Source: Morinoia aosen (Eukaryota > Arthropoda > Malacostraca > Amphipoda > Talitridae). Taken from it: DNA of 64,000 nucleotides. Position numbers and translations under genes: made by a program. The notes beneath the pieces are model-generated. The model was given only the letters and a program-made list of their open reading frames with translations. It did no database searches and was not told the origin of the DNA. The stretch is taken from the NCBI GenBank assembly GCA_030386875.1, contig CM059562.1, forward strand, positions 63,610,201 through 63,674,200, given 5' to 3'. Shown in pieces: positions 23,064-36,325 of the stretch (the first letter of the stretch is position 1; each line of letters starts with the position of its first letter).

Positions 23064-24790
23064 TGCGAATACAGATGTTTGGTACCATATAAAGATATCG
23101 TGATGAAGCTCTTGTGTACATATATTATTCTGCTCATGGGTGAACGAAATAAACTCTGTATCACCTACACAAAGTATTAGAAATGAAAAAGAATTTCCAA
23201 ATCAAAGTGTTTTTTCACTGTCGTTAATTTTGGTCAACACAATCATGCTTTGAACTCTCGCTCGTTAATTAAATAGAGACATTTTCTTTGATCAACCTAG
23301 AAATCGTGTCATTACGTGATTCTGAACAATTTTTTCTTTTTGCTCATTTAGTTTATTTTCCTAATCAAAAGTCCTTATCACTAATTTGTTCTCAAACGAA
23401 GTACGTTCAAATAGGAACTATCATTTCCATGCAGAAATAATATTTAAATGTTATTTGACTTCGTCCTCATACTCTTAGTGTGAGGAACATGTCGGTATTC
23501 AGTGAACGGGTACTAAATTGAATGATTGTTCAGGTTGTTTCTCAGCTCATTTTTCTGAAGAAAACGCAGAATGCATAATTTTTTAGCGATAAAAAAACGA
23601 GCAACAAAGTTTTAAGCGTTATACAAGAAATTTGATGTTAGAAATTTTAGCGAAAGGTTTCTTCATTAAATTTTAATGCTTTATTGTTCAACAAAGTACG
23701 TAAAATTCTCATGCCTACACTCATTATTTTCCGGTACGTTCATCAAAAAATATACACATGTAATACAAGAGGATCCTTTTAACACGTTTTGAAAAAAATA
23801 GAATTTTGCTCTGCAATTTTCTTGCCCATTATAACTTTTATCTCTGCAAAAGCGGTGCTGCTTAGTGGTGTCTCTCTTTCCTTTTTCCCGGACATTGAAT
23901 GATGCATTTAAATGTATTTTTGGTACGGAAGCCAGCGTTTATGTGATTACATTCATCTTCCCTCTTAAAAATTAAGTTTTATGTATAAATTTGACGTATA
24001 CACAAAAATCAGATAACCATGAAAACGGAAGTTTCAGAAGTTATGCCCGACTGCCAAATATTCATCAGGAAGAGGTGAAAAATACATGGAAATTCAAGTA
24101 CAAAACACAAAATTGCCTGAGAAAAATTTGGAACCTGGCGTTTGAGATATTTGAGATTTACTCTGTCTCTCTATTGCTTCAGAAAACAGCGATTAGCTCT
24201 CAGGTATCTGTAAAAAATTGGTTAAACACACGATGCGAGGCCACAAGACACCTGCTCTGTTATGAAAACACTTTTGTTGGTCAGTCACTTCAGTTTGAAA
24301 GGAAAGTGAAGTGCTGGAACCTGAACCTTCTGATTGGCATATTTTTGTGGGCAACAATAAACAAATTGAACTTTCAACTTCTATATTAACGCTCTTGCAA
24401 AAATGCCATAAATTGTTTAAAATAATTTCGTCGATGCAAATAACATTTTTTACATCAAATGGTATAAAAAATTGCAACTCCCGAATTGTGATTGTAACTA
24501 GAGATTTAAAATATCCTATAACATCATTCAATCACTTTAAGCTATGCTGCCTATTTCTAATCCCTAAGATAAAATTTCTTAAGTTCACTAAATTGCTCCC
24601 AATAATTATTCAAGTTTAATTCTATATGCTCCCGAATTTAAATGAGAAAGATTGCTGTTATTTTTCATTTTGAACGCCTCAGGTGCCTGAACGTTTCTCT
24701 GACTGAATATCTGAGTGCGAAGAACGCAAACTGTAAATCACGCGTCACTAATAACACTTTATCATTCGATATAGCTCATAAAATGTAAGT
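23064..24790. other. Mostly non-coding; several overlapping open frames at 23.99-24.62 kb
   Basis: Between about 23990 and 24620, three frames are open for over 100 codons each: two on plus (23991-24389 and 24311-24619) and one on minus (24531-24193). They overlap, and none shows a domain, so a low stop density by chance is likelier than three genes. An eroded host exon or element could also explain it. 23064-23990 holds nothing recognisable. Confidence 0.35.
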
Positions 24791-25793
24791 TTGTGTACTT
24801 TAATGTTACATAATCGGAAGCAATACGTTGTCGTTGACGACGCAAAATCGGACCCACAGACAATTAGCCATGGAGTTCCACAAGGGTCTGTCCTAGGGCC
24901 TCTCCTATTTCTGATATTTATAAATGATATTATCAAATCAACAACATTTTTCAAATTCATACTTTTTGCCGATGACAGCACGCTTTCTACGGTCCTTCCG
25001 AGCCAAAATCCCGCTATGATTGCGGAGAGCATAAATAATGAACTCCATAAGGTTTCATTATGGCTTAAAGCTAATAAAATAAGCCTCAACATCGAAAAAA
25101 CAAAGTATATTACATTCTCATACAAGAAAAGCATATCTCTCCCACACATAAAAATTGGCGAAGGTGAAATCGAAGAAACCAACTCATGCAAGTTTCTGGG
25201 CATCATAATAGATAAACATCTGACCTTTAAAGAGCACATCGCTAATATTAGTTCTAAATTATCGAAATCCATCGGAATCCTGAATAAAGTTAAAAATTAC
25301 CTGCCTGAAACAGCTTTACGAATGCTCTACCGAACGCTCATTTCACCATACTTGCAGTACGGAATAGAAGCATGGCACGGAACTGATAAAAATAAAACCA
25401 ATATAATTTTTACTCTGCAAAAAAGAGCAATCAGAGCGGTAAAGAAATCTAGAATATAATGCTCACACAAACGATTCATTTAAAAATTTACAAATACCTA
25501 AACTTCCAGATCTCTATAAAATCTCCATTTGTAATTTCATTTACAAAACATTAAGAAATGATGGCGACAATAGCCTGAAACTATTATTAAGTGCGCAAAC
25601 TGGTCATCACGACCACTTAACCCGAAATAGAAGTAAATTCATGCTTCCTTATTATTCAAAGGCCCGGTCGCAACACAGTATCCTCTTCGTTGGAACTAAA
25701 ACTTGGAACTCAATACCTGCGGAGATCCGTGATAGTAATTCTTACAAGTTATTCAAAAGAAATCTCGAGACTCACTTCCTATCAGAATATTAG
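24791..25793 (+). pseudogene. LINE reverse transcriptase, C-terminal part with a frameshift
   Basis: This is the polymerase that copies element RNA into DNA at the nicked target. Visible motifs in order: an NRKQYV segment, the HGVPQGSVLGPLLFLIFINDI block starting at about 24870, the catalytic FADD at about 24966-24980, WLKANKISLN with K.K, and CKFLG..ID. A long C-terminal region with LISPYLQYG..AW follows. The first frame stops at 25457-25459 after KKSR. The protein clearly continues in the next frame from about 25458 (NAHTNDSFKN onward), with a conserved WNSIP..IR motif near its end, to the TAG at 25791-25793. A single-base change near 25450-25458 explains this. The palm N-terminus and the endonuclease are missing. 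The fragment cannot be active. Confidence 0.92.
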
Positions 25794-26170
25794 TCATGTA
25801 AGATCACCAAGTCAAATCTTGTCTCCAACATGACTGTTTCCAATAATGAAATTTGCCATGGGTAATATGTAATTCGCCTTCAGTCTGCTGTTAAATCTTT
25901 TATCGAATGTACTGTTAAATATAGTCCACATAACCTATATTGTAAAATGAAATATCTGATATCGATTGAATTATCTCACTGATCAGTCTAATGTGAAACT
26001 AGGTTAAGTGATTTAGGTTAAACATTAATGTACACCTTAGAATAATGTTGATGGTAGGATGCCCCAGAAGTCGCTGAACTTATTCGGGCCCACAGGTAGC
26101 TATATTCAAACTTGTCCATTGTACTAGACTTAAGAAACATTCTACCTCTGTATCTCCTGTGGTAAATAAA

Positions 26171-26197
26171 TTGTTTAAATTGTTTAAATTGTTTAAA
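26171..26197 (+). repeat. LINE 3' tail, three 9-bp units
   Basis: TTGTTTAAA is repeated three times exactly and ends the LINE insertion. The downstream sequence (CTGTTGTCG) is host flank. Confidence 0.9.
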
Positions 26198-26941
26198 CTG
26201 TTGTCGTGGTGGTCAAAAGTCACTCAACTTGTTCGTCTACCGAAATAAAATAAATATCACACGGACTGTCAGACTCCATTTTGCACGGCCATTGCACAAA
26301 CATTTTCATTGACAATCTTCACAACGTTTTTCTTTTTGTCCATGTCAGTTCCACATTTCGTTTGCATCTCTCTTTGCTTCGATCCTAAAGTAGCAGTAAT
26401 TTATACGAACACATTATGATATTCCACGCCGAGAACATGTTACCGAATATCCGTTCGTAAAAGAGCATTCAGCAATTCTCAAAAACCCAATTATTCCAAA
26501 AATTCAGAATCAAAGAGTTATATTTCAAATACTACGATCAGAGTATCGATGACAGGTTGATTGAAAAGTTGCAGATTGAAAGTACATTCAGATTCTCGCC
26601 ATCGAAATAGAACGTCATTTTTACCATCGGTTTCAGTATACATATTCATTCAAACCGTCAAAATCATGTTTGAACTACATCAATATCCCTTTGAAGAAGG
26701 ACGGAAATGAAAAACATTTCACTGGTGCAACAGAACTAAACCTTTTCTACTTGCGGATTCGCCTCATCTCCGAAATTCATGCGTGCAATTAAAATCCGCT
26801 GGAGTGTGGCCTGTGAAGCATCATCGCCGTAATTTTCTCATATCCAAGGAATAATTTCGAGCTTCTATAGAGCACTTGCGCTGATAAGACTGAGTCTCCT
26901 CAGGCCTTCAGATCAAATGGAATTCCGAGATCTGAGGCAAT
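26198..26941. other. Non-coding DNA
   Basis: No frame, repeat or signal is recognisable. Confidence 0.5.
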
Positions 26942-27205
26942 CTACTTTTGTGAAGTAGGATGGCCGTGATAATTGGATTCTAATGTTTCTAGAACACAGA
27001 GAGCTGGCTGTAGGAAAGCTGAATAATTACTGAGTTGTGGGCGATAGCCAAGTGACATGAGTTCTATTAGCTGAATACATAACCCATGAAAAAAGATGGG
27101 TATCATGCTCAACGGGAAGAATATAATCTGGAAAAGTTTACCGTCAGCTACATCATGTTTGTAATATGAAAATTTAAAAGTAGTTTCCGTATATTCGTAA
27201 GACAT
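26942..27205 (-). CDS. Exon-like hydrophobic ORF, family unknown
   Basis: An 87-codon minus-strand frame. After about 28 polar residues there is a hydrophobic helix-length stretch (QIIFFPLSMIPIFFHGLCI), then IELMSLGYRP and a polar C-terminus. A pyrimidine-rich CTTTTCCAG on the minus strand ends at 27128, so an exon could begin at 27127, just before IIFFPL. Codon use is less A/T-biased than the surroundings. The ATG at 27205 may be incidental. I do not recognise the family; membrane protein exon, chemoreceptor fragment and chance frame are all possible. A second frame on the same strand (27590-27288, 100 codons) lies just upstream but shows no motif. Confidence 0.22.
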   Translation of the reverse strand: MSYEYTETTFKFSYYKHDVADGKLFQIIFFPLSMIPIFFHGLCIQLIELMSLGYRPQLSNYSAFLQPALCVLETLESNYHGHPTSQK

Positions 27206-30200
27206 TGCTATCTAGAAGCGTTTGTAAGATACCGTGCTCCTCAGTCATACTTAGAGTGTGGTGGAAAACATCACGGAGCGTTGGTGACTACACACGATTT
27301 GCAACTGAATCCCGACTGGCTGAAACACTCGCTTCATAATTGCGTCCCAGAGCCAACACCTGTGTATAACTCGTGATATTAAATACGCATTTGCACTGTG
27401 TGTCACTGCATTCCAGCCTTTTTCCTTGCACTCCTACTTGCAATAGTAGGCTTGCTACGCTGTCTCGGTGCTTTGACCTGAGCTGCCTCTGTTGTTCCAG
27501 AGATATGAGTTGAGGGAGCCCTGTTTTAAAACGATAAAACAAACACTTCAGGCTAAAGGAAACATCCAGCCCGCCGTTTGTAGCGAGCACCGGCTGCTAC
27601 TCTGAGGCAAACTTCATGTGAGGATAAGAACAAAGGATGAGGATGTAGCGACGTAATGCCCAAGCGACATCAGGAGTGCACTCAATCAACAGAAAAAGCG
27701 CTCCAAACTTACCCTCCGAAGTGCAATGGCAATCGTAACGTTGTGGTTTCAATCAGACGTAAGCTTACCAAACTTTGGTAAAAAGGTAATTGGAATGCAA
27801 GCGCGTAGTCTTGAACATTCGTAACCTTTCTCCAAAATCTTACTGCATTTCCTGGTTTGATATTCCTAAATTTTTCAGGGCATAATTAATTTTTCAGTTG
27901 ATGATCAATTTTCTTTTCTGGTTGATTTTTATCAGAGTAACGCCAAGAAAGGCGCTATTCCATTCTGTTACTTATTTTTTCAATTTGGCTCGTTTTTCTA
28001 TGAGTCGGAAATACAAAGATAGTATGCAGTAGCGAGTGTAAAAATTCACTGATAAACGCAACAAGCAGTTTCTACGAATCTTTTGAGTTAGAAAGTATGC
28101 GGAATTGGATTAAGCGCTTAGGGGCTTCTCTGACACAATATTGTGTTCGAATACTATAAAGATTCATCCAACCTCCTCGCTTGCTGGAGCGTACCGCAAT
28201 TCAGTGCGCCTGTCGTTTGTACAACAACGGACCGAATAAAACGAAACGCGCAGGTTTTCAAAACTGCCAATTTCTATGCATGTCTCCCTAGTAAACAGAA
28301 AAATTCCTCATTTTTCCGAGGTGCAGCAAGTGAGCTCACTTTTCCCTAGCGTAACCCTCATAGACACCCAAAACTTTAAAACTTCTCATGAGTCAAAACG
28401 GTGAGCGCTTGTGATGTACAAAAGTGGAACGAGTGTAAGGTACTTCAAACTAAATAAAAATAAACTGAAATGATATTCTGCTGTCACAAAGCTTTGGCAA
28501 TTCTACTATTTCGTCAAAGTTCCTTCCGGATATTTTGGCAGAGAAAAAGCTTGTCTCTTCGCCAACAGACTACAAATTGGTTTCTTTCCTGTTACGGTCG
28601 ATGCATTACGGTTTTCATAGTTAGCAATTCACTCGTTTGCTCGTACAGGAACTTACCTATTAAGCGTTAAATAAAATCGGTGATTACCATTTGAAGTATT
28701 TTAAGTTTTTTTGTGTAACAAGGTAGCATCCACGATGGATTGCCGAAGAATTCACTATTTTATAGTCACCTGTCACTCAAGTGTTTGATTTTAAACTACA
28801 AGGACGAGAAGAAGGACTCGCCTTCGGTCACTTGCATAATATTTTCCTTCCAACGCAAAGCAATAAGACAAAGAAATTTTCAAAGATTTTAGAGAAGAAG
28901 CGCCTAATATGAACATTTTGTCAAGTTTACGCACAAAGTATATTATACGCTAACGATGCAGATGTCTTCTGAACACCAAACCAAAATTTCTCAGTAAAGT
29001 TTCAAGTCTTTTGCTTTGGATCCGAAAAATTTACAGCGCAGAAATTAATACAATTTTCGACTACTTCCATAATTCACCCGTAGAGTTAACTCGGAGCTGT
29101 TATTTAATTGCTTATGAACTCTATGAAAACTTGGGAACTATTGGTCTCACTAAATCCGGCAAATTCAACTCGGTGTTATTTTCTTCACGAACACATTACT
29201 TCAGGATATTGAAACGTTAGATTCGCTTACAGACTGCGGCACTTATTGGGAGACAACAAGGGCTCATAAATTAACAGCATAGGAATCCTTTATGTTATTG
29301 ATATTATTCCAACAAATTAGAAATAGACCCCCACTAACAGCGTCATCAAGGAATATTATATTGTGGTATTTTTTGCAAGAGAGTTGTAGCTCTTACCTTC
29401 ATTTACGCAACAAAATCCCGTTGCGACTTCACGCAAGATCCATTCCAAAAGGCACATTTTTACAACTTTATAAACCTGCGCACTAGTGTCGTAGATCTCC
29501 GTTTTAACTCCCTCAATTTTCAGAATTCAATTTCCTTTACAAACATTCATGTATTATATTGTAGAAATCATGTCCCTTTGCGCAGCCTTGAATAAGTAGA
29601 TGATCGTACGAACACAGATGCATTGACGAGCATGAGAAATATTGGGAGCGATAGAAATAACAAAAATTGACTTAGATGTACGCGTGGTTGGCCTTTAAAA
29701 ATACGTCGGGAGGCTGGTCATATTTGCCCTCGATTTTGCACGAAAATCCAAGTCTAGCTCAAGCTAGAAAATAAATAACCAAACTGAACATTAATTCAAA
29801 GGTTCTTTAAATCTCAACTATTGTCGTGAATTTTATGACTCATTGCCAAGTATTGAACTCATGCTCCATATATGTATTTCAAGTGAGACCCCCTTTTAAT
29901 TTTAATATTTTCACTTCTCAGAGTTCATTACCTTAGGGCTGCATTTATTACACGCAGCAGCGCTGTGAAATACGTTTTCATTGAGGGCTCCAGAAATGGA
30001 ATTCCGTGAAATTTTTACAACTGTGTGGAATAGTCGACATCTGGGAGAAATGTAGGATCATAAAACTCACGGTATTTTTAAACGTACTAAACTTGATAAA
30101 CTTAGGACTGTTTCTCTTTCACAAATTTCACCTGAGAGAAAACTAAAAACATTGTTAAACATCATAATTACTATGGCGCTGCTAAAACATCACAAAAACG

Positions 30201-33200
30201 GTATAATTTGAAAATAAATTATGGCTTATGATCTCATATCCACCAACTGGCATACATTTATTGAAATTTTCTTTTATGATAAGATTAATATCGAAGTAGA
30301 TAATCTCTTTAAGTATTGTTTTCTTCCCACTCGCAGGAATATCTGCTGAGTAATCCGTACCTACTGACAGTACGGGAGTATCCGTACCTAACGGCCAGTA
30401 ACATCAACGGGTTTTAAATGCCTGTAAGTGAACAGACATGTGAATTCTATTTCTTAACACTTTTCAGGAGTCGCAGTAAAGATTGTGTTTTCCTTTTCTC
30501 TGCAAATTAGGGTCGAAGCGTAAAGCAAAACCTCTGTGCAGACCAATCCCTACTGTCGTTTTTTCAGTGTAGTCAATTCTATTCCAGCCATCTAATGCAC
30601 GACCTGACGTTTCTCCTTTTCTTCAACTTTTCTTCAAAGTTGAGCTGTAGAATCTGCACACTCCTCCCCAAGGGCGTGGTATTTTACTACTCCCGATAGT
30701 ATGAGAACCATCCTGATTCGTTGTTTAATAAGCCGCTCTTTTTCCTCTGAAATGTGCATACCTTTATACATTCCAATTCGATTTTTTTCATTATTTTCAG
30801 TTTCTTCACAGTTTCCCGTAAGTACAGTCACCGAGCTCTCCGTGTAGGCTACAAGCTAAGGAAAAGTATTAATCGTTTCCATAGCAGCTAGAAAGGAGGG
30901 TTCAGGTGTATTCTGAAAAGAACTTAAAAGTTTGAAAATGAAAATGAACATGGCAACTCCTTAGTTATCTGTAATAAGACAGTGAAGTATAACTAGACCT
31001 CCTTCAACCAAATTAGCCTGTTGGGACTTTCCTTCAACAGGTGTTGCATATAAAATAGAACACTGCGACCCTGGATGTACAGTTGAACTAAAATCCAGAC
31101 CTTTTCATATGATCGAGGTTTAAATTCCGCATTCGAAGTCGTTTATATTCAGGCAAAGTTTAAAAAAAGACTTAAACGAGTCAAGTTATTAGGTGGTAAA
31201 TTGCCTTTCCACTAGAATTCCCAAACGAACTATTCGCGCATCATAGAACTATGTTCGCAAAAATAAATCACTAAAATACAAATCTTCTCTAATAAATAGT
31301 TGCTAGACTTTATTTCGATCGCTACTCAATTTCAAGTCCCTTTACTGATTTAACGAAATTGATTTTATTGCCTGCAGGTAGTGCAGAGGGAGTTAAAAGT
31401 GCACGAATATATAAATCAGTATAAATCTTAAACTATACTGACTATATCAAGCAACACATAATAACGATCGCATTTTAAAACGTATGAATTTTGGATGCTC
31501 AAATTTTAACCTGGTTTCAAATTACAAATGTTCGACTTGTAGGACATCTGCAGCATTTTATTTTCCCTAATTCTGGAGATAAATCACCGCAAGCTAAACC
31601 ATTTCTTGCATATCAAGTGAAGCATTCATCGTGGAAAAAACGTAACGAATATTTCTCCGTAGATAGCTACACTACGTGACACTATAGTGTACCCAAGCTA
31701 AAGAAGTCTTATACATTCAAATTCTTCACAATATCAAGGGGCTCATGTACAACTGCAGCTGAAGGCGCCTCACACTCACAAATGGCCCGATCTCGAGCTA
31801 TGACACTCACACACACACACTAATTTTTTTAGGATTTGTCGCGTTCCTCCTCGCTATTTTCATCTGAAGTATCATATGCCCTCGTACTGTGAGATACACT
31901 GCCATGGCCTGGCACCTAGGGCTTTAAGCCACGTCGGTGTGCTGTAAAAAATTGAAGAAAAACATGATATGTAAAAGTTACAGAAGTAAAGTTAGAGTAC
32001 TGTATTTCAAATATCAATACACTTAACTCGATGTTCAAAACTTTATTCGAGTTACCACCTCAAAGAAATTCGCACCGAAGGAAAATAGATCGTTAGACTT
32101 TCCAAAACTGAAACGTACTCGCAATTAATTTACGGCAAAATGATGACGAGCTTCACAATTTGATGGATCAACTACTCTGTTGTACTGGTTTCATTCAATG
32201 TTTGTATTTCAAAACAGAGTCAAAGTTGATACTTTGTAAAACAAATGATACTTTTAAATAAGACAAACTTCTACATTCAGGCGAACTATTACCTTCAGAT
32301 CAATCTACAAAATGGATGCCACTTGCCTTATTAATAAAATTCAATAAATTTTATCAACATTTCGTTTATCAACAAAAATACATTTTGAAACCTATCCTTC
32401 CATATTCTATTGATAAGATCAACATTACGAAACATCATATTCATTACGCGAGGATTAAACGCGGCTTTAAGATAATTTCTCAGATCAAATTCATTTAGAA
32501 GTTATCATAATTCATCATTATATAAAGAGTAGCTTTCTTTTAATACAAAAAGTAGCTTACGGTCATTATAAAGAGTCTCTTACAGTATTATGTCTGTTTT
32601 TCTGAGACAAAGTTAAGACACTAACATTTTCTGCAAATTGTGTTACCGAGCTCTATATATAGCAGTAAATTAAGGGAGCGCCTCGCGCGTATAGAATAAG
32701 ATTGCGTAAAGTCCGTTGATTCTCATTCCATTTGTGTCCCGGGCCAAAACGCGAGACAATATTTTCTTGCTCTTGTGGTTATTCCATTCGTGTTTTGTAA
32801 TTAAATTTACTCATTTGACGTAATAAATCAGTTAACGACCCCTTTACAAATTTTGATTGGGTACATTTTCAGTCGTAGTCGTATTCCACAATAATTTGAT
32901 AATGTAGATTTGTAGATTTTTATTGGGTATCCATTCTACCAATGAATACCCTCAATATACTTTTTGACTATACTCTCAAAAAGTTTTTAAACAAAATGTT
33001 CGATAAGGTAAAGGTCACGGTAGCTACAGTTTCGAAATGTGCTTTATATGTCCTTCCAAATGTATTTTATATGTATATATATTTAGCAATTATTGAAATA
33101 TCAATTTTTATATATTGTTGATCTTATTTTCAGAGCATTCATTGATAATGAAGTATCGAAACTAGCTCTAGTCTGAATGCCCCTTTTTGAAAATGAATTT

Positions 33201-34154
33201 CATTTCGTTGTTTGTGGTTTTATTCCTGATGAAACTTAGATTTCCAATACACGTACTCTTCTCAGTAGATTTTTATATGGTTATGTGAGTAACAATTGAG
33301 AAGAAATGATGAACCTAAATCTACAATAAAAAATTCTGTCACGCTGTCATGCATTACTGCATCAAGCTATTGACCAAATCTCAATGATGACCGGTGCAAA
33401 AAGTTAGCCTTTAAACACAGTATACAGAATAATTTATTTCAACCCGATCATTGTTGTTACCGATCATAAATAATACTCTGTACTGTATTAGCTCAGTCTT
33501 TTTTTTAAATATCAGATTAGAGTTTCGTGTTTCATAAATCAAGCTATAGCTTGTCTGTCACAATTTAGAAGTAAAAGAAAATTGACTGCGAAACTTTACG
33601 CAAATAAATATGCCAAAAGCTGCGATTGCAAAATTTCTTTTTTATGATTACGATTCTAAGTTTACAGAAAAGATTAAGCAAATTTTAATTTTGACGCGGA
33701 AGCCACGAAATGAAATTGCTTGAAAAATACTATAATTGTTCACAATTAAAGTCGGTGTCCACTAAATATTAATAAAACTTTCAGAAAAAGATTGACTTAA
33801 CCTTGGAACTTAACATCACTTAGATCTAGCGGTATTCTTTGATAAGAAACGAACTCATCAAATGTCGTGAATTTCACTGCGAGCATTTTTGATATTGCGT
33901 GAAAGGCAAGATAATACGAATAATATTCATGAGTGTGTCAAACGTTCCATTTTCAGCCTAGTTTGCCACACGCCATCGCTTTCGAGAAATGCTAGGAGAC
34001 GAATCACAGCATTTCCTAGGTTATTTGCTTCATTTCCGAAATCATTTGCAGTTGGTAGAAAGCTGTCAAAAAGTACGTATAAAATTCATCGAAAAAATTC
34101 ATGTTTGGGTTTTGTATTCTACCTCATTCTTATTATTAATGACTACTGATGCTG
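27206..34154. other. Long non-coding stretch
   Basis: About 7 kb without a supportable gene. It contains a CA dinucleotide run at 31808-31820. Near 30353-30392 there is a small stem (CCGTAC/GTACGG) whose left arm is repeated just downstream. Open frames are short and A/T-biased. Confidence 0.5.
31808..31820. repeat. Short (CA)n microsatellite
   Basis: About six uninterrupted CA units in non-coding DNA. Confidence 0.9.
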
Positions 34155-34244
34155 TTGACTATTAAAGTTGTTGACAATTAATGTTTTTGACTATTAATGT
34201 TGTCAATTTATGTTTTTGATTATTCATGTTGACTACTAATGTTA
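34155..34244. repeat. 16-bp tandem repeat, about six units
   Basis: Units begin TTGACTATTAATGTT or a variant at 34155, 34171, 34187 and 34229 (16 bp each). Two shorter 13-bp units lie at 34203 and 34216. Confidence 0.85.
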
Positions 34245-36241
34245 CATCGAGGTAGGTGATACTTTTCTCCGATGATGAATTGCCACTGATATCGGATAAT
34301 CACTAAGCCCACAACGGGACTATATAAAAACATAATTTTCTACCCTGAAGAGCGAATTTTCTGGCCAGATTGATTCCGCCATTACGTTATGCATCTGAAA
34401 AACCTCCAAGCATTTTGTACGCGGTATTCTCAATATAAAAATTGATTCCACTGTCTCTTTAAATTTCTCAATCGTTTCACTGAAGAAAATTACCCTGAAA
34501 ATGGCATCAGAAAAATTCTATCAAAAACAAAGTGATAAAAACATTACTTATTTCTAGAAAAGTTTTACATAATGTGCGCACGCAAGTAAGCTCGAAATTT
34601 ACTGCTTGGCTAGAGAAGGGTTGTTATAAAATAATATATTATTGTTGAGTACCTTTTGGGAAGTTCAATTTTTTCCTATTTTGGATATTGATGTGTCAGA
34701 ATAGTTTCCCAGTAATAAATTATGCCTAACTTTTACAAGACAACATTTATCATAAGAACTAACCAACGCATGACAAAGGCAATAAATTCTCTGGTAATTG
34801 AAGAAAGCAATTTAGCTCTAGTAATTTATCAAGATTATTTACTATAAAGAAAAACAAATTGATATCTGATCTCGAGCTGTTGAGTCCAGTGTGATTCCAT
34901 CTTAACATAACGTATTGAAGTGTCATCAGTGCTACAAAATAGAAGATTCAATTTAAAATCGACTTGCAAGACAAGCGATTTAATATTGTGTTAAATGGTA
35001 AGTATAAATCACAACACACTCTGCTTGTTGGATCACAACTCCAAACTCTTCTTCTGTAAGCAAGCAGTGAGCTTTTTTCATTTTGACTCTTGAAACGCTG
35101 AGATTAGACATCTTTTCAAAAATTTGAAGGTGCGCTTCAAAAGAAGGAGTCGTACGATTGCATTTGCGAAAAATAAAATTACGCAGCTTGATTAATTATC
35201 GTTCATTTTCTAGTTTTCAAATGTTTAGAACTCAGGTGCGGAAAATTCTCGGAAAGGTTTAACTGTATCCTTTCATCATCTCAATAAGACTATTTCGGTG
35301 GCTGCATTGTATAAGACATATAATTTTAAAAATTTTGTCCGCACATTTGAGGCATACTTTACAATTGCAGCGAAAGATAAAAACCTTCTACTCAGAGTTC
35401 GAAGAAACACGATTATCTTTGATGATCTACGCTGCTTCGCTCGATCGCCAGATTTTTATGTTAAGTAATTCAGGAAGGCAGGTGCGGAAATTTTAAAGCA
35501 CAATACATCCTCGATCATCGCTCAAGTTCACCTGCTAAACACGCCAAGAAAATGTGGCGGCAACATTACTGCTGTTGGAAACTACTTTAACAAGGAATGC
35601 ATTTTCTATGTAAAGAGCTGATTTTGAAAGGTATACTGGTTTGCTGGTTACCCATACTGTTTATTTGGTTCTTTTAATATTTATTATATTTGGCATTTGC
35701 AATGTAATGACTTCGTACGTGAGCGATCGTGAGTGAAAACCTCTAAAATTTAAAGAATCGGTGAACTTCCCAGCTTTTAACTTCTGTGCATCTTTGACTT
35801 AAAATTTTGATCAACTGTTTCGCAGATCTGTTACCTCAAATTAGATCTTCTAATTAAATCGATTATAAAGGAATAGATTGTCTTCATCCTTTATCTTTAT
35901 CTATTAGTAAACTTTAGTTAGCACTCTTCTAAATTCTGTCCAAAACAAATAACATTTTTCAGTTTTCTTACTGGCCCTGAACTCAGGATTGAGATCGTAC
36001 GTCAGTGCCATGTCGACGGCGGGTGGGAATTGAGGGTGTGATTCGGTCGATGAAGTGTTGAAACTACCCCCCCATGGGATTAAAGGTGTATATGAAATGA
36101 TGATGTATTCGCATAGGTACCAATAACAATTTAATTTACGTGAAATCGCTTATGTTTATTACATAATCTTCAATTTTCAATGTCACAATTTTGCAATTAC
36201 TGCTCATTGCTGCTCCTTACTACCTCCTACGGCTACATCTT
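34245..36241. other. Non-coding DNA
   Basis: No gene, element end or structured repeat could be supported. A run of eight C residues lies near 36068. Confidence 0.5.
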
Positions 36242-36325
36242 GACCTTTTCGGAATTCATAACGGCCTCCCACGGGTCTATACCGACCTTTCCAAAATTAA
36301 TATCGGCCTCCAGCTCATCCATATA
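36242..36325. repeat. Degenerate 42-bp direct repeat, two copies
   Basis: Copies at 36242 and 36284 both open GACCTTT, have an A/T-rich centre with AATT, continue CGGCCTCC and end near ATA. They are clearly diverged. Confidence 0.6.

Larger units (their letters stand above)
24791..26197 (+). mobile_element. 5'-truncated CR1/L2-like non-LTR retrotransposon (LINE)
   Basis: The insert comprises the C-terminal half of a reverse transcriptase ORF, about 0.4 kb of 3' untranslated sequence with AATAAA at about 26165, and a tail of three TTGTTTAAA units at 26171-26197. A 3' end of short tandem units instead of poly(A) is typical of the CR1/L2/Daphne/Crack/Rex1 group. Protein similarity fades upstream of about 24800, as expected for truncated first-strand synthesis. 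No convincing target-site duplication was found. Unlike most of the window, the frame and codons are well preserved, so the copy is fairly young. Confidence 0.9.

Noticed and set aside
23991..24619. Three overlapping frames of more than 100 codons on both strands
   Set aside because: Overlapping frames in conflicting orientations cannot all be genes, and none has a recognisable domain.
24748..25272. 174-codon minus-strand frame
   Set aside because: It is antisense to the LINE reverse transcriptase, whose motifs are clear on the plus strand.
30353..30392. Small inverted repeat CCGTAC/GTACGG with a repeated arm
   Set aside because: Only 6-bp arms, no T-run or gene next to it; expected by chance at this scale.
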